Assembly (NCBI GenBank): GCA_026985055.1
Contig: JALSQZ010000185.1
Span: 1-33,577 of the forward strand
Source: Sedimenticola sp.
GTDB taxonomy: Bacteria; Pseudomonadota; Gammaproteobacteria; Chromatiales; Chromatiaceae
Direction of reading: 5' to 3'
DNA length: 33,577 nt
Shown here: one piece after another, positions 33,076 through 33,577 of the stretch
Position numbering within the stretch: position 1 is the stretch's first letter
Layout: every line of letters starts with the position of its first letter
The notes under the pieces: model-generated
Told to the model about the DNA's origin: nothing
Database searches by the model: none
Seen by the model: the letters and a program-made list of their open reading frames with translations, nothing else
Translations under genes and position numbers: made by a program

Positions 33076-33423
33076 TTATTTGGGGGGCTTGTTGCAACAT
33101 GCTGGCGGACCTGCTCTGGCATTGTCCCGCGCATTGTTGTCAGCATACTCATAGATGCGCTTCTTCAAGATATTCCACCAACCGCCAGCTACCGTATAGC
33201 CGGCCTCTTCCAAGGCCATGATCAAACCACCATAGTTCAACAAACTTGCGTCATAGGTTACTGCCATGCGCGCTTCACCCGCATTTACTTCCAGTAATTT
33301 CATACCGGGCATCCCACGCAGAACATGCTTGATTTCACCAAGCTCGTCCTTACGCAACGGTCTGCCCAGCTGGATTTTTCGCTTTACATCCCATGTGCCG
33401 GGCGATGGTTTTATTTTGCTCAT
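33076..33423 (-). CDS. HMA-fold-like small protein with C-terminal Cys pair
   Basis: From the ATG at 33423 (AGGTG seven to eight bases upstream) the product is 115 residues; an ATG 15 bases earlier overlaps that ribosome site and is less likely. The middle has the beta-alpha-beta-beta-alpha-beta order of a heavy-metal-associated domain (LGEIKHVLRGMPGMKLLEVN, then ARMAVTYDASLLNYGGLIMALEEAGY). The usual CxxC metal loop is absent. A Cys pair instead appears near the C-terminus (PPACCNKPPK), after a basic segment. No signal peptide is seen, so it is probably cytoplasmic. It might bind metal through the terminal cysteines or be a degenerate copper-chaperone relative. It lies between 124-bp inverted repeats. 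Confidence 0.7.
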   Translation of the reverse strand: MSKIKPSPGTWDVKRKIQLGRPLRKDELGEIKHVLRGMPGMKLLEVNAGEARMAVTYDASLLNYGGLIMALEEAGYTVAGGWWNILKKRIYEYADNNARDNARAGPPACCNKPPK

Positions 33424-33453
33424 TCTCTGACACCTCATTCGAACCAGACTTAA

Positions 33454-33577
33454 CCCGAATATTGCACCGGAATCCGGAATTTTCCCGGAGAGATTTTTGC
33501 CCAGATTGTTCGAACGGACAAAAGCCGATGTTATTCATCGACTTGCAGGGCGTTCGGGCAAGCTGGGTGAAAAGATC
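33454..33577 (-). repeat. Right 124-bp inverted repeat (reaches the window edge)
   Basis: This is the reverse complement of 32887-33010 with three mismatches, and its inner end GGTGCAATATTCGGG on the minus strand lies 31 bases upstream of the HMA-like start codon. The outer end is cut by the window edge, so its true length is unknown. Together the repeats enclose about 440 bases, almost all of it the HMA-like gene. Confidence 0.85.

Overview
The window looks like an accessory region of a gammaproteobacterial chromosome. The supports are a CzcCBA-type RND metal efflux operon, a MobH-type relaxase of the kind found in proteobacterial integrative and conjugative elements (ICEs), a HigBA-like toxin-antitoxin pair, a DUF4399 periplasmic protein, and the 3' half of an initiator tRNA used as an attachment site. 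Genus cannot be assigned from sequence alone.

Layout. (1) 1-13336, minus strand: three exported or membrane-anchored proteins. In transcription order they are a 620-residue secreted protein with calcium-loop motifs and an IFMNGFE tail, a membrane-anchored transglutaminase-like protein, and the first 3,427 codons of a giant multidomain surface protein (four beta-helix modules, then Ig-like and FN3-like domains) that runs off the left edge. (2) 13579-15119: a MobH/TraI_2 relaxase cut off by an internally deleted IS30-family element, which supplies the present stop codon. (3) 15249-17235: an AT-rich gene of unknown function and the toxin-antitoxin pair with a palindromic operator. (4) 17270-23035: an 1869-residue protein carrying two complete sets of tyrosine-recombinase active-site residues, reading away from the 3' 45 nt of a tRNA-fMet and the tRNA's terminator. 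Blocks 2-4 look like an integrated and partly decayed mobile element whose right end is at about 23035. (5) 23445-33577: a metal-handling region with a Met-rich periplasmic protein, a DUF4399 protein, a membrane protein, a CzcI-like protein, CzcC-CzcB-CzcA, a SHOCT-domain membrane peptide and an HMA-fold-like protein between 124-bp inverted repeats.

How the genes work together. CzcC (outer-membrane channel), CzcB (periplasmic adaptor with a His-rich N-terminus) and CzcA (inner-membrane proton/cation antiporter) should form one trans-envelope pump; the small Met-, His- and Cys-rich exported proteins around it are plausible metal carriers or sensors. The giant protein, the transglutaminase-like protein and the 620-residue protein probably form one surface-display unit. 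The giant recombinase is the likely integrase of the element that uses tRNA-fMet.

Most notable are the double-active-site recombinase with its tRNA-fMet half-site; a family of nested palindromic elements whose copies all lie just past gene stop codons; a long-stem RNA structure ending in a T-run just upstream of the DUF4399 gene; and the near-identical inverted repeats around the HMA-like gene. No CRISPR array, rRNA or complete tRNA was seen.
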